From: Zophobihabitans entericus
GTDB taxonomy: Bacteria; Pseudomonadota; Gammaproteobacteria; Enterobacterales; Orbaceae
Reading direction: 5' to 3'
Length of the DNA stretch: 64,000 nt
Assembly: GCF_011745665.1 (NCBI RefSeq)
Contig: NZ_CP050253.1
Span: 2,269,418-2,333,417, forward strand
This document shows, in pieces, positions 48,601 through 58,107 of the stretch (position 1 is its first letter; each line of letters starts with the position of its first letter). Below the pieces are notes generated by a model, which made no database searches, was not told where the DNA came from, and was given only the letters and a program-made list of their open reading frames with translations. A program made the position numbers and the translations under genes.

Positions 48601-49107
48601 TAAAGCACCACGTGTTGCATATTCACCGTGTTCCATCACCTGACTGACAGAGCGATAACCAGCATTATCTAGTTGCATACGTAAATTATCACGCGAGATC
48701 ATCTGACCTTTTTTCATGATAAAAACATGACCGGATAAGAAACTGGCTGGGCAGACTTTTTGCATCAACGTTGTAATAGGCAACAGTAAAACTCGCTTAT
48801 CTGAGTGGCCTAATTGATACAGACAGGAAAGACGGTCAGAGACGATATCCTGATGAGGAGAAAAGCTATCATAAGGTAATGTTTCCCAATCCGGGAAAAT
48901 CATCGAGGAATCAGTCGAAAACTGTTTTAATTCTTCGTGTAAACGGGCTGCTTGTTGCATATCATCAGTAATAATCAAAAGTGAGCCTTGATGCTGAGCA
49001 ATAATTTCTGCACAAATGAGTGCGCCAGCAGAACCAACTAACTGACCATATTCTTTAATTTCTCCCGGCTGCTGCGGAAGTGAAACTGACGGTGTATGAA
49101 TTGACAT
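45652..49107 (-). CDS. mfd: Mfd transcription-repair coupling factor
   Basis: A 1151-residue protein of full length. Order: UvrB-like N-terminal domains, RNA-polymerase-interaction domain (KPVVHLEHGVGRYIGL), helicase domains with GDVGFGKTEVA (Walker A), VDEEHRFGV, TATPIPRTLNMAMSG and QLRGRVGRSYHQAYAYLL, and a C-terminal TRCF domain. It removes RNA polymerase stalled at DNA damage and recruits UvrA. Divergent from lolC across a 958-bp region that holds two repeat copies. Confidence 0.97.
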   Translation of the reverse strand: MSIHTPSVSLPQQPGEIKEYGQLVGSAGALICAEIIAQHQGSLLIITDDMQQAARLHEELKQFSTDSSMIFPDWETLPYDSFSPHQDIVSDRLSCLYQLGHSDKRVLLLPITTLMQKVCPASFLSGHVFIMKKGQMISRDNLRMQLDNAGYRSVSQVMEHGEYATRGALLDIYPMGSQAPYRLDFFDDEIDSIRTFDIETQRTISEINEVQLLPAHEFPFDKEAIELFRSQWREQFDVRREPESIYQQVSKNILPTGIEYWQALFFKEPLAPLFSYLPQNTLVVNTANIQTAAEKYWQDIGQRYESRKVDPMRPLLSPEVIWCKVDEIYASFKHYPRIQLSAEAFARKKSQQTNLDFQALPDISLQHQHKEPFHQFRQFAESFTGKIVFSVESEGRREALQDLLQRIKIRPTIIQSLSQINSDERFYLMLGMAEQGFIDNRQQLALISENDLLGQRIIRRKKDNKQVINTDTLIRSLAELTPGKPVVHLEHGVGRYIGLTTLEAGGITAEYLILSYANDTKLYVPVSSLNLISRYSGGDEENAPLHKLGTDTWSRARQKAAEKVRDVAAELLDIYAQREAKPGFEFKQDREQYEQFCQSFPYQITEDQQSAIAAVLGDMHEPKAMDRLVCGDVGFGKTEVAMRATFLAVINHKQVAILVPTTLLAQQHFENFRDRFANWPVRIEVLSRFKTAKEQQAILKDVTEGKVDIVVGTHKLLQTDVKWKDLGLLIVDEEHRFGVRQKERIKAMRADVDILTLTATPIPRTLNMAMSGMRDLSIIATPPARRLAVKTFVREYEKLVIREAILREILRGGQVYYLHNDVENIEKTRAKIAELVPEARLAIGHGQMHERDLERVMNDFHHQKFNVLICTTIIETGIDVPNANTIIIERADKFGLAQLHQLRGRVGRSYHQAYAYLLTPPPKAMTADAKKRLDAIASLEDLGAGFALATHDLEIRGAGELLGEDQSGQIETIGFTLYMELLEDAVQSLKDGKEPSLESLLSSNQTELELRLPTLIPDNFIPDVNTRLSLYKRIASTDNEQEINEIKVEMIDRFGLLPDPVRFLLETTELRQQAQKLGITKIEFSEKGGFIEFGDKNRVSPDYLISQIQKSPKLFRLDGPNRLKLQKENLERMDRIQYIRNLLDDFSQHSW

Positions 49108-49263
49108 TTAAACGCTATCTTTAGTTATTCGAATTTACGGGATAAGAAAATTATAGGTATCCATTATAAGGATTATTAACTGAAATAACGACTAGAATTA
49201 AAGTTCTTTTTTGATGTTGTTATAGAAGGGCTTTGGTTCTGTGTTTGTTATAAGCAGGGTGAT

Positions 49264-49530
49264 TGGCGGGGAACTCGCCCCGCTGGCGTAATTTTTGTCT
49301 TTGTGTGGTTATTAGCTTGTGTTTGTTGGGGGATACACCCCCGAACGTGTTTCTTTGGTGTGGTTGCTCGTTCTGTGAGCTTGACGGCCTACCATACTGC
49401 AGAGGCGCCCGTTCGTCAGGCCGACTGCGACCTCTACAATATGGTCTCCATCAATTTCAATAACTGATCCTAAACCCTTAAAACCCATAAATGCTTTAAA
49501 AATACAGTTGCGCGGCATAGCCGCGCCTTT
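49264..49530 (+). repeat. Composite palindromic repeat, copy 8 (forward, B-D-E, then A)
   Basis: B 49264-49283, D 49326-49342 (GTTGGGGGATACACCCCCG), E from TTGACGG (49381) to CCATCAA (49454) and an inverted A variant CGCGGCATAGCCGCG (49511-49525). C is missing. E again carries the AGAGG/CCTCT plus CCATA/TATGG stem seen in copy 2. The rest of 49108-49263 and 49540-49737 is AT-rich with no visible feature. Confidence 0.86.
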
Positions 49531-49747
49531 GGATCTTAAAAAATAATAAATTCTTCAATTTAATCAATTAGTTAATTAATTTAAATATATAATAATATAT
49601 TGATTAATAAGCATTTTTATTTAAAAGATAAATAAAGAATCTATATTGATAGAAATTATATTGAATCTAATAAAGAGAATAAGTTAGATTCAGCCTTATT
49701 TTATTTGGTGTGGTAGGTAGTAAATGGATTTACAACTGGAAAGTGTT

Positions 49748-49881
49748 GATTGATGGAGAGCGTACCTCATAGGTCTTAGCGAGTCCTCGAGCGGGTGCCT
49801 ATGGGGTGCGGTAGGCCATCAAGTCTCACGGAACGAGCAACCACACCAAAAAGATCACATATGCGGGGCGTGCTCCCCGCC
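49748..49881 (-). repeat. Composite palindromic repeat, copy 9 (reverse, E-B)
   Basis: E reverse 49750-49823, then the usual AACCACACCAAAAAGATCAC linker and B reverse 49862-49881. It is the only locus lying between divergent genes (mfd and lolC). 49882-50065 is the lolC promoter region with no clear motif. Confidence 0.86.
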
Positions 49882-50065
49882 ACAAACCCTGCTAATACCA
49901 ACACTAAACCCAAACTCCTACATAAGCAGCGCACACCCCCTATAAACGTTTAGTGCCTTAATAAAAAACATGATAAAATAGCAACATCATTCTTAATATA
50001 AAAAATGTAATAAAATCAATAGGTTATAAATTACATTAAAATCTATTCTGCTTTAAAGGATAACG

Positions 50066-51271
50066 ATGTATCGCCCATTATCACTGTTTATTGGTTTTCG
50101 CTATGTTTATGGCAAAAATGCTGATCGTTTCGGGCGCTTTGTATCATGGTTGTCCATGATTGGTTTAACCCTTGGTTCAATCGCTCTAATAGTGGTACTT
50201 TCTGTCATGAATGGACTTGAGCGGGAAATGCAAAAAAGCATTCTGGATTTTATTCCTCAGGTACAAATCACTTCACCAAATAATACTTTAGATCCAACAC
50301 AATACCCGGCGGATCGTTTTAAAGATCTTGAGCAGGTTCAGTCAGTGACATCTCTCGTTACCGGAGAGGTCATTTTGGAAAGTGCCAGTAGCTTAACTGT
50401 CACTACATTACTGGGTATTGATCCCTCTAATTCAAACGATCCAATTCAAAGACATCTGTTTTTTGGTGACTTTTCAGGACTCGTTGCTGGCCAATATAAC
50501 TTAGTCATTGGACGTACTCTGGCTGACCAGTTAAATGTAGGACCGGGCGATAAAATCAGAGTTATGTCTACGCAGGCCAGTCAGATTACTCCAATTGGCA
50601 GAATCCCAAGCCAACGATTATTTACGATCACGGGCATATTTTCAGTTAACAGTGATATTAATAAAGCATTAATTTATGTCCATCAGGACGATGCAGCACG
50701 TCTGATGCGGTATCCACAAGGAACAATCACCAGCTGGCGTCTGTTTGTTAATAACCCTTTGGATATTGAAGAGATTACTGCTCAAAAGCTACCTGATAAC
50801 CTTATCTTTAAAGACTGGCGTGAACAACGTGGTGAACTTTTTCAGGCGGTTAAAATGGAAAAAAATATGATCGCCTTAATTATCAGTTTAATTATCATTG
50901 TAGCGGTATTTAATATTATTACTTCACTGGGCTTACTGGTCATGGAAAAACAAGGTGAGGTCGCTATCTTAAAAACACAGGGCTTAACTCAGCGTAGTAT
51001 CATGTCTATCTTTATTGTACAAGGCGCCAGTGCTGGTATTATCGGGACTGTGCTGGGCTCGGCTATTGGTATTACTGTTGCTTTATATCTCAATGATATT
51101 ATGTCTTTCCTTGGTTTATCACTATCGGGAATCTATCTGCCGTCACTCGTGGACCTCGGACAGGTTATCACCATTGTATTATCGCTAATTACTGTATCAA
51201 TACTGGCTACGCTTTATCCTGCATGGCAGGCTGCCAAAACTCATCCGGCTGAGGCTCTACGTTATGAATAA
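50066..51271 (+). CDS. lolC: LolC, lipoprotein-releasing ABC permease
   Basis: A 401-residue permease with one N-terminal helix, a large periplasmic MacB-like domain (residues ~50-265) and three C-terminal helices. LolC marks are [43 protein letters not shown] and [25 protein letters not shown]. With LolD and LolE it lifts outer-membrane lipoproteins out of the inner membrane and passes them to LolA. Overlaps lolD by 8 bp. Confidence 0.95.
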   Translation: MYRPLSLFIGFRYVYGKNADRFGRFVSWLSMIGLTLGSIALIVVLSVMNGLEREMQKSILDFIPQVQITSPNNTLDPTQYPADRFKDLEQVQSVTSLVTGEVILESASSLTVTTLLGIDPSNSNDPIQRHLFFGDFSGLVAGQYNLVIGRTLADQLNVGPGDKIRVMSTQASQITPIGRIPSQRLFTITGIFSVNSDINKALIYVHQDDAARLMRYPQGTITSWRLFVNNPLDIEEITAQKLPDNLIFKDWREQRGELFQAVKMEKNMIALIISLIIIVAVFNIITSLGLLVMEKQGEVAILKTQGLTQRSIMSIFIVQGASAGIIGTVLGSAIGITVALYLNDIMSFLGLSLSGIYLPSLVDLGQVITIVLSLITVSILATLYPAWQAAKTHPAEALRYE

Positions 51272-51971
51272 TTCACTAAATCAAGCACCTTTATTATCAG
51301 TTAAAGATCTTTATAAAACCTATAAAGAGGGCAAACTAACAACTGAAGTATTAAAAGGGGTTTCTTTTGATATTCAACCTGGCGCACTCATGGCAATTGT
51401 TGGCAGTTCCGGCTCAGGTAAAAGTACCTTACTTCATCTGCTCGGTGGACTTGATGCGCCAACTTCCGGTGATGTCATTTTTAAATCATCATCCTTAAAG
51501 CAGCTCTCTGAAACAGAAAAATCCCGCCTGCGTAATAAAGAAATTGGCTTTATTTATCAGTTTCATCATCTATTACCTGATTTTACAGCGCTGGAAAATG
51601 TAGCGATGCCGCTTTTGATAGCCGGAGTCAATCCTAACGAAGCTAAAGAGCGCGCTAATCAGATGTTAAGTGCTGTTAATCTGGCTCACCGGGTTAATCA
51701 CAGACCATCAGAATTATCTGGTGGTGAACGTCAACGTGTGGCAATTAGTCGGGCTTTAATTAATAATCCGTCACTGGTTATGGCCGATGAACCAACCGGA
51801 AATCTTGACCAGAGCACCGCTGAAACTGTCTTTGAACTACTTATTGATTTAAATAAAAAACAGGGAACAGCGTTTTTAGTGGTAACCCATGATTTGAATC
51901 TGGCTAAAAAACTCGATATTCAGCTGGAAATGCGTAGTGGTCAACTGATTCAGTCAGGAAATACACTATGA
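51264..51971 (+). CDS. lolD: LolD, lipoprotein-releasing ABC ATPase
   Basis: A 235-residue ATPase: Walker [10 protein letters not shown], the LolD motif [24 protein letters not shown], signature [15 protein letters not shown], Walker [13 protein letters not shown] and the switch His in LVVTHD. Energises LolCE. Overlaps lolE by 4 bp. Confidence 0.96.
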   Translation: MNNSLNQAPLLSVKDLYKTYKEGKLTTEVLKGVSFDIQPGALMAIVGSSGSGKSTLLHLLGGLDAPTSGDVIFKSSSLKQLSETEKSRLRNKEIGFIYQFHHLLPDFTALENVAMPLLIAGVNPNEAKERANQMLSAVNLAHRVNHRPSELSGGERQRVAISRALINNPSLVMADEPTGNLDQSTAETVFELLIDLNKKQGTAFLVVTHDLNLAKKLDIQLEMRSGQLIQSGNTL

Positions 51972-53212
51972 CAGGTTCATTATCATTCCTGATTGGCTGG
52001 CGATTCAGAAAAGGGCGCAGACGTAGTGGGATGTTGTCACTGGTTTCAGTGATTTCTACCTTTAGTATTGCTCTTGGTATTGCGGCTCTCATTATTGGGC
52101 TTAGTGCCATGAATGGTTTTGAACGCGAACTTAAAACCCGTATTCTCTCTGTTGTTCCCCATGGTGAGGTGTATTCCCTTGGTGAACCATTGCATAACTG
52201 GCGTAGTGTACAGGCACAACTTAACAGTCAACCTCATATTGTAGCAACAGCACCTTATGTGGAAATTGTTGGCTTGCTTGAAAATGGGAATAAATTAACC
52301 GCGGTACAGGTTAAAGGCGTTGATCCACAGCAGGAAGAGAAGATCAGCTTACTTCCTCAATATGTACAAAATGGTGCCTGGCAAAACTTCAAGTCGGATC
52401 AGCAACAAATTATTATCGGACAAGGACTTGCTGACACACTTGGAGTACAGGAAGGGAGCTGGGTAACTTTACTCATTCCAGTGCTTAATGAGAGCCAGCA
52501 ACTTAAACCGCCTAAAAGGGTACGTGTACAAATTGCTGGAATTCTTAATCTGACGGGTAATCTGGGACATAAATTTGCTTTAATGCCACTGGAAGATGCG
52601 CAAAAACAAACCAATATGGGTGACAGTGTCACAGGCATTATTGTTAATGTGGATGATGTGTATCAGTCCTATCGACTCATTACTCAGGCAGTAAACAATA
52701 TTAACGATTTTGTGAGTATGCGCAGCTGGGAATTTGAATACGGCTATATGTACCGTGATATTCAAATGATTCGTTCAATCATGTACTTATCTATGATTCT
52801 GGTTATTGGTGTAGCGTGCTTCAATATTGTGTCTACACTAGTTATTGCCGTTAAAGATAAGCAATCAGACATTGCCATTTTAAAAACTTTAGGGGCAGAT
52901 GACCGCCTTATTCGACGTATTTTTATCTGGTATGGTCTGATCGCTGGTAGTATTGGCAGTTTGGTGGGAGTCGTTCTTGGTATAGTGGCTTCTTTACAAC
53001 TCTCCAATATTATTAAGTTTATTGAGTCACTCACCGGCCATAAATTTTTGGATAGTAAAATCTATTTTGTTGATTTTCTGCCCTCGGAACTACAGATTAA
53101 AGATGTCATTATCGTTTTTATTACTGCGATGATCTTAAGTCTGATCGCCAGCTATTATCCAGCCAGAAGGGCATGTAAAATTGATCCAGCCAGAGTGCTG
53201 AGTAAAAGTTAA
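51968..53212 (+). CDS. lolE: LolE, lipoprotein-releasing ABC permease
   Basis: A 414-residue paralogue of LolC with the same topology. LolE-type features are [49 protein letters not shown] and [26 protein letters not shown]. Last gene of lolCDE, followed by a terminator at 53237-53274. Confidence 0.95.
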   Translation: MTGSLSFLIGWRFRKGRRRSGMLSLVSVISTFSIALGIAALIIGLSAMNGFERELKTRILSVVPHGEVYSLGEPLHNWRSVQAQLNSQPHIVATAPYVEIVGLLENGNKLTAVQVKGVDPQQEEKISLLPQYVQNGAWQNFKSDQQQIIIGQGLADTLGVQEGSWVTLLIPVLNESQQLKPPKRVRVQIAGILNLTGNLGHKFALMPLEDAQKQTNMGDSVTGIIVNVDDVYQSYRLITQAVNNINDFVSMRSWEFEYGYMYRDIQMIRSIMYLSMILVIGVACFNIVSTLVIAVKDKQSDIAILKTLGADDRLIRRIFIWYGLIAGSIGSLVGVVLGIVASLQLSNIIKFIESLTGHKFLDSKIYFVDFLPSELQIKDVIIVFITAMILSLIASYYPARRACKIDPARVLSKS

Positions 53213-53236
53213 AAATAGATATCAATTGAACAATAT

Positions 53237-53274
53237 AAGAGGGATAAAAAATGCTATTTTTACTCCTCTTTTTT
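53237..53274 (+). terminator. Terminator of lolCDE
   Basis: AAGAGG pairs with CCTCTT, with an inner TAAAAA/TTTTTA extension, followed by a T run (53269-53274). Confidence 0.82.
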
Positions 53275-53475
53275 ATTCGTTTTTTTAATAAAAATCGTAT
53301 TGCTCAGTCACAAAAAATGCTATTTTTTTGCTTAAAAATCAATTTCTAAGAATATTGAAAATATTTTATTTCCGGCGTATTGATTTTCTTTTTTATAGGA
53401 GTATAAAGGAGAGGAATATTCATATATTCAAAAGAACATAATCATGAGTTCAAACTTTTAACTAAGGAAAGCAAA

Positions 53476-53565
53476 ATGGCTAAAACTCCAGCTAAAGCTC
53501 CTGCGAAAGAGCCAGCAAAAGCACCAGCTAAAGCTCCAGCGAAAGCACCTGCTAAAAAGAAATAA
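53476..53565 (+). CDS. KAPA-repeat microprotein (29 residues, Lys/Ala/Pro)
   Basis: A short gene with its own AAGGA ribosome site (53464-53468), ATG 53476 and TAA 53563-53565, followed 26 bp later by a strong terminator. The product is MAKTPAKAPAKEPAKAPAK followed by two more APAK units and KKK, a basic, unstructured repeat of Ala-Pro-Ala-Lys. It resembles the C-terminal tails of histone H1-like and AlgP-type proteins but has no other domain. Inference: binds nucleic acid or another polyanion. Too short for most gene callers; no homologue is known to me. Confidence 0.7.
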   Translation: MAKTPAKAPAKEPAKAPAKAPAKAPAKKK

Positions 53566-53591
53566 TTAAAAATTTCTTAATGTAATGAATT

Positions 53592-53622
53592 AAAGGGCGT
53601 ATTCAAAAATAGGCCCTTTTTT
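53592..53622 (+). terminator. Terminator of the microprotein gene
   Basis: AAAGGGC (53592-53598) pairs with GCCCTTT (53613-53619), followed by T residues to 53622. Confidence 0.85.
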
Positions 53623-53714
53623 GATCCTGCTATTTACCCGACTTATTCGTAATTTTTGAAGGTGAATTAATATCTGAAAAAATGTACCTGGCAGAATAAT
53701 AAAGCCATACCTCT

Positions 53715-54041
53715 TTATTCATTCTGATTAAGATGTTCTTTATAAGTCTCACCCCAACTGTGCATAGCATCTAAAACAACTTTGAGTTCAGTTCCGTGTG
53801 TAGTTAAAGAGTATTCCACTTTAGGCGGAACCTCTGCATAAACAGTTCTGTTTACCAGTCCATCTTCTTCCATTGATCGTAGTTGCTGCGTTAACATTTT
53901 CTGGCTAATAGAGCCAATACTGGTACGTAGCTGACCAAATCGTTTAGTACCATCCATAAGGTCACGCAGGATTAATACTTTCCATTTATCACCAATCATG
54001 AGTAGTGTGGTTTCAACCGGGCAAGGAGGGAGTAATTTCAT
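53715..54041 (-). CDS. HxlR-family transcriptional regulator
   Basis: A 108-residue winged-helix protein. It opens PPCPVETTLLMIGDKWKVLILRDLMDGTKRFGQL, followed by ISQKMLTQQLRSMEEDGLVNR, the standard HxlR fold with the conserved Cys near residue 6 that can respond to electrophiles or oxidants. Divergent from the NAD(P)-binding oxidoreductase at 54212, its likely target; the intergenic region has TAGTTAC-type repeats. Confidence 0.9.
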   Translation of the reverse strand: MKLLPPCPVETTLLMIGDKWKVLILRDLMDGTKRFGQLRTSIGSISQKMLTQQLRSMEEDGLVNRTVYAEVPPKVEYSLTTHGTELKVVLDAMHSWGETYKEHLNQNE

Positions 54042-54211
54042 TTAATTTACCTATTTTTCCTTTATTAGTTACTTTTTGGTAACTAGATAACTAAAAGGTG
54101 CTTACTTTTCATTAGTAACTAATGGGAGTATTATAAATTCAATCAGATTATCTGGCAAACATTGTTAAGCTAATAATCTATTATGTAATTAGATGAAATA
54201 AGGAGAATCAA

Positions 54212-54844
54212 ATGAAAGTTGCTGTAATTGGAGCTACAGGAAAGTCAGGTCAGCATATTGTGACAGAAGCATTAAATAAAGGTTATGAAGTCACCGCAAT
54301 TGTACGTGATAAAACCAAAATCACACATGATAAAGTTAAAGTGCTAGAACGCAATATCTTTGATTTAACGGTTAATGATATTAAAGGTTTTGATGCAGTT
54401 ATCAACGCTTTTAGTGCACCACAAAATGATCAGCATCAGCATGTGGTTGCCATGCAACACTTGATTAAAATCTTTGAGCAAGTTCCTCAGGTTCGTTTAC
54501 TAGTAGTTGGCGGAGCTGGTAGTTTATATGTTGATCCACAAAAATCAGTGCGTTTATCCAGTACTCCTGATTTCCCTGACGCTTATAAACCGACGGCACT
54601 CAATATGGCAGAATCTTTTGATCTATTAAAAGTAAGTAAAGTAAACTGGACTTACTTCAGCCCGGCGGCATTTTATGATCCTGATGGAAAAAGAACAGGT
54701 AAATATCAATTAGGGACTGACTTTTTAATGACTAATAAAGAAGGGCAAAGCTATATCAGCTATGCTGATTATGCAATCGCAATGGTGGCTGAACTGGCTA
54801 ATAAAGCATTTATTAAAAAACGTTTCACTATTGTTGCAGCATAA
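54212..54844 (+). CDS. NmrA/SDR-type NAD(P)-binding protein
   Basis: A 210-residue protein with an atypical SDR fold: AVIGATGKSGQHIVTEALNKGYEVTAIVRDK at the N-terminus, VINAFSAP, and LLVVGGAGSLYVDPQ. The YxxxK pair is not evident, as usual for this group, which acts as reductases or redox sensors. A strong AAGGAG ribosome site precedes ATG 54212. Divergent HxlR gene suggests induction by reactive aldehydes or quinones. Ends at a 14-bp hairpin. Confidence 0.88.
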   Translation: MKVAVIGATGKSGQHIVTEALNKGYEVTAIVRDKTKITHDKVKVLERNIFDLTVNDIKGFDAVINAFSAPQNDQHQHVVAMQHLIKIFEQVPQVRLLVVGGAGSLYVDPQKSVRLSSTPDFPDAYKPTALNMAESFDLLKVSKVNWTYFSPAAFYDPDGKRTGKYQLGTDFLMTNKEGQSYISYADYAIAMVAELANKAFIKKRFTIVAA

Positions 54845-54861
54845 TTCTATTGAGGTCATCC

Positions 54862-54894
54862 ATTAGCCAATAATCAACAGGATTATTGGCTAAT
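54862..54894. terminator. Hairpin after the NmrA-like gene
   Basis: ATTAGCCAATAATC and its perfect complement with a 5-base AACAG loop, 18 bp past the stop; no T run. Confidence 0.6.
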
Positions 54895-55093
54895 CACTTC
54901 TGATAAATCCGGATATTTTTGAATTAAAATTAACTTTTTGATAAATAAAATTTTTGCCTAAATCAAATAACTTATCGGTTTCAGCTATTTTATACCTGAT
55001 TTTATTTATTCTTTAATATTGTATTCTATTAAAACATCATTATACTAGTTCAATGATACAAGACTAACTTATAAATCAAATCAGGAGTTTCCT

Positions 55094-56521
55094 TTGTCTT
55101 CTTCCAAAATTGAATTTTACGGTGGGCGATTTTTTGTCGCCGTGCCTATTATAGTGTTCTTAATTATCACCGTTTATCTGTTTATTTTTGAAAAAGCCTT
55201 TGATATGACAGGACTTGCCATGGGAGGATTCCTTGGTCTGGTTGCTGGTGCTTTCTTTTCTAAAAATTGGGTGAATTACTGGAACGGAGCTATTTCTGGT
55301 ATTGCGACTGAACTGACGGGTGTTCTGGTTTGTATTTTAGTATTTGCTGGTATCTTCTCCGATATGATGAAAGCAGGTGGTATTGCCAGTGGGTTTGTCT
55401 GGCTAGGTGTTGAAACAGGTATTACAGGTGCACTATTTTGTGCTTTTACCTTTATTGCTACTGCAATTATTGCAACAGCGACTGGAACATCAATTGGTAC
55501 CATATTTACCGCTGTACCAGTCTTTTTTGCTGCTGGTGTACAACTTGGCGGAGATCCAGCCATGCTTGCCGGAGCTATTTTAAGCGGTGCTATCTTTGGT
55601 GATAACCTGGCTCCGGTATCTGATGTAACAGTCATATCAGCCAGTACTCAAACTTATCAGGAGTCGGGGGCAACAGCAGAAGTTGGCGGTGTAGTTGTCT
55701 CCCGTACTCCATATGCCATAATTGCTGCGCTGCTTACAATTCCATTCTACTTAATCCTTGGTGGCAGCAGTAACGTCAGTTTTGAATTAATTGAGAATGC
55801 CAGTCCAACTGCTTTAATTATGTTATTACCTGTGATTGTTTTGGTGGTTCTGGCTATTATTACTAAAAATATCTTTCAGGCTTTGATTGTTGGTATTATT
55901 ACTGGTGTTGTGGTTGGCTTGCTGGCCGGTCGTTTTGAACTGTCTCAAGTACTGTTAATTAAAGATGGTAATGTCAGCGGATTTATTTATGGTGGTATTT
56001 CCCATATGACCGGAACAATCATGCTATGTTTATCACTATTTGCGGTTATTGGTATCTTTGAAAAAAGTGGTGCACTGGATGCTATTACCAATAAACTACT
56101 GAAATCAGAAGGCTCAATCACTCCTCGCAGAACTGAAACAGTACTGGCTATTGGTTCACTTATTTGTTCAACACTATTTGCCGGTGTAACCAGTGCTGCA
56201 TTGATTATGTTTGGCCCAATTGGTGATAAAGTCGGTAAACAATCAAATTTACATCCTTTCCGCCGCTCTCATATTATGAGCTCGATGGCAAATAGTATTC
56301 CAGTCCTGTTACCATTTAGCGCATTTGTCTTTATTGTGATGAGTGCTGTTAAGAGCCAGGTAATGGGAGATGTGCTGACCCCATTTACACTTTTATATAG
56401 CGCATTATATCCTTGGGCACTATTTGTTGTTTTTTCTGTCAGCATTTATACTGGTTGGGGACGTCGTTTTGAAGGTAAAAATAGGGCGTCAATCAAGCAA
56501 AATTCTCAGGAGCCAAACTGA
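55094..56521 (+). CDS. NhaC-family Na+/H+ antiporter
   Basis: A 475-residue membrane protein with about eleven helices, starting at TTG 55094 with AGGAG seven bases upstream. Family marks are ATATGTSIGTIFTAVPVFFAAGVQLGGDPAMLAGAILSGAIFGDNLAPVSDVTVISAS and FRRSHIMSSMANSIPVLLPFSAF. NhaC-type carriers exchange cations or small organic ions with protons; sodium/proton exchange is only the family default. It overlaps the next gene by 1 bp (TGATG), starting a three-gene operon. Confidence 0.88.
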   Translation: MSSSKIEFYGGRFFVAVPIIVFLIITVYLFIFEKAFDMTGLAMGGFLGLVAGAFFSKNWVNYWNGAISGIATELTGVLVCILVFAGIFSDMMKAGGIASGFVWLGVETGITGALFCAFTFIATAIIATATGTSIGTIFTAVPVFFAAGVQLGGDPAMLAGAILSGAIFGDNLAPVSDVTVISASTQTYQESGATAEVGGVVVSRTPYAIIAALLTIPFYLILGGSSNVSFELIENASPTALIMLLPVIVLVVLAIITKNIFQALIVGIITGVVVGLLAGRFELSQVLLIKDGNVSGFIYGGISHMTGTIMLCLSLFAVIGIFEKSGALDAITNKLLKSEGSITPRRTETVLAIGSLICSTLFAGVTSAALIMFGPIGDKVGKQSNLHPFRRSHIMSSMANSIPVLLPFSAFVFIVMSAVKSQVMGDVLTPFTLLYSALYPWALFVVFSVSIYTGWGRRFEGKNRASIKQNSQEPN

Positions 56522-56895
56522 TGAATCACAATGATATCTTTCAATTATACGATTTACACGTTGAAGTTGTTCCGGGTGATAAGCCGTACGTTTGCTCTCA
56601 TCATACCGGACAAGGATTTGATGTCGTCGGTGAAAACCTGATCTTTCCTGAAGGCGGTAAGTTCTCTTTATATGCCTTAGCAGCGTTACTGCCAATTTTA
56701 CCAGCCAAACAACGCATGACACACAGTAATGACTGGATGACAACTGATGCTTTAATCGCTTGTCCTGATCCTTATTGTGGTGCCAGATTTAAAATTACCA
56801 GAACTAAAATGACTGAATTTAAACATAGTGATTGTACCGTTGTTCCTTTAAATTCTTCTGTAGATGCAGATAAGGATACACTGAATGTTAAATAA
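56521..56895 (+). CDS. TIGR04076 family protein
   Basis: A 124-residue protein: VEVVPGDKPYVCSHHTGQGFDVVGENLIFPEGGKFSLYALAALLPILPAKQR, SNDWMTTDALIACPDPYCGARFKITR. The paired Cys and CPDP motifs are those of TIGR04076 proteins, of unknown function, possibly metal-binding. Translationally coupled to the transporter and overlapping the aldo/keto reductase by 11 bp. Confidence 0.8.
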   Translation: MNHNDIFQLYDLHVEVVPGDKPYVCSHHTGQGFDVVGENLIFPEGGKFSLYALAALLPILPAKQRMTHSNDWMTTDALIACPDPYCGARFKITRTKMTEFKHSDCTVVPLNSSVDADKDTLNVK

Positions 56896-57931
56896 AAGAA
56901 TGAATATCACTCCGGAATATAGTACTTGCCGTGTGATTAATGGTGGATGGCAGCTCTCTGAGGGGCATGCGCTACAAAATACAATTGATACAGCTCCGGT
57001 TCTTAAGGCTTTTCATCAATTAGTCGAGCAAGGCTTTAACACTTTTGACTGTGCAGATATTTATACTGGCGTTGAAGAACTTATTGGCCAGTTTATTTTG
57101 GAAAGAAAAAAGAGTATTGGGCGTGATGATACTCAGGTTCACACCAAATTTGTACCTGATTTGTCTATTCTGGGTGAAATTGATTTCAATTATGTAGAAA
57201 GAATCATCGTTCGTAGCCTGAAACGTTTAAATAAAGAACGGCTAGACTTAGTTCAATTCCACTGGTGGGATTATAATGTTAACGGTTGTCTGGATATTGC
57301 TGGTCATTTAGTTCGTTTAAAAGAAAAGGGGTTAATCGCCAATTTAGGCACGACTAACTTTGATACTAAACATTTAAAAGAACTGGTTAAAGCAGGGTAT
57401 CCATTAGTCAGTAATCAGACTCAATATTCAGTCCTTGACCGTAGACCAGAAAAAGAAATGGTTGATTTCTGTCAGACAAATAATGTGAAATTACTCTGTT
57501 ACGGTTCACTTGCGGGTGGTTTCTTGTCTGAACGCTGGATTGATCAGGCAAAACCAAGCAGTCTGGAAAATCGTTCTTTAGTTAAATATCAACTAGTCAT
57601 TGAAGATTCACTTGGTTGGGATGGTTATCAAAAGCTGCTTAAACTCATGAAAGAAATAGGGCTTAAACGTGGATGTTCGTTGTCCAATGTTGCAACCATG
57701 TATGTGTTAAATAAACCGGCGGTAGCTGCGGCTATCATCGGAACCCGAAGTGAGCGCCATATTCTGTCCAATCAGCAGATATTTAAAGCAGAATTATTAC
57801 CAGAAGACTACAAAGCCATTGATAAGTTAATTAATCAATATCCTATTATTGACGGTGAACCTTTTGAATTAGAGCGTCTGGAAGGTGGTAAACATCGTAA
57901 TATTATGAAAATGAACCTGAATGAGGAATAG
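56885..57931 (+). CDS. Aldo/keto reductase
   Basis: A 348-residue TIM-barrel oxidoreductase. Catalytic Asp and Tyr lie in FDCADIYTGVEELIG, the His in LVQFHWWDYN, and the cofactor end in AAIIGTRSERHI. ATG 56885 has AAGGA eight bases upstream. Reduces carbonyl substrates with NAD(P)H. With the transporter and TIGR04076 protein it may form an import-and-reduction pathway for a small carbonyl compound, but the substrate is unknown. Ends before a terminator at 57982. Confidence 0.88.
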   Translation: MLNKRMNITPEYSTCRVINGGWQLSEGHALQNTIDTAPVLKAFHQLVEQGFNTFDCADIYTGVEELIGQFILERKKSIGRDDTQVHTKFVPDLSILGEIDFNYVERIIVRSLKRLNKERLDLVQFHWWDYNVNGCLDIAGHLVRLKEKGLIANLGTTNFDTKHLKELVKAGYPLVSNQTQYSVLDRRPEKEMVDFCQTNNVKLLCYGSLAGGFLSERWIDQAKPSSLENRSLVKYQLVIEDSLGWDGYQKLLKLMKEIGLKRGCSLSNVATMYVLNKPAVAAAIIGTRSERHILSNQQIFKAELLPEDYKAIDKLINQYPIIDGEPFELERLEGGKHRNIMKMNLNEE

Positions 57932-57981
57932 TTTCAATTATATAAATCATTTCATTATTCAATAATAAAAAAATTTCAAAT

Positions 57982-58015
57982 AAAAGGATGGATATCACAA
58001 TATTCATCCTTTTTT
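57982..58015 (+). terminator. Terminator of the NhaC-AKR operon
   Basis: AAAAGGATG (57982-57990) pairs with CATCCTTTT (58005-58013), followed by more T residues. Confidence 0.85.
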
Positions 58016-58107
58016 AAATCTGACTCATAATCCCTCATAAATTATTCCTCAATAAAACAAAATGTGACAACGTCACTAAAAAATCACTTATTTTTAACTA
58101 TGACTTA

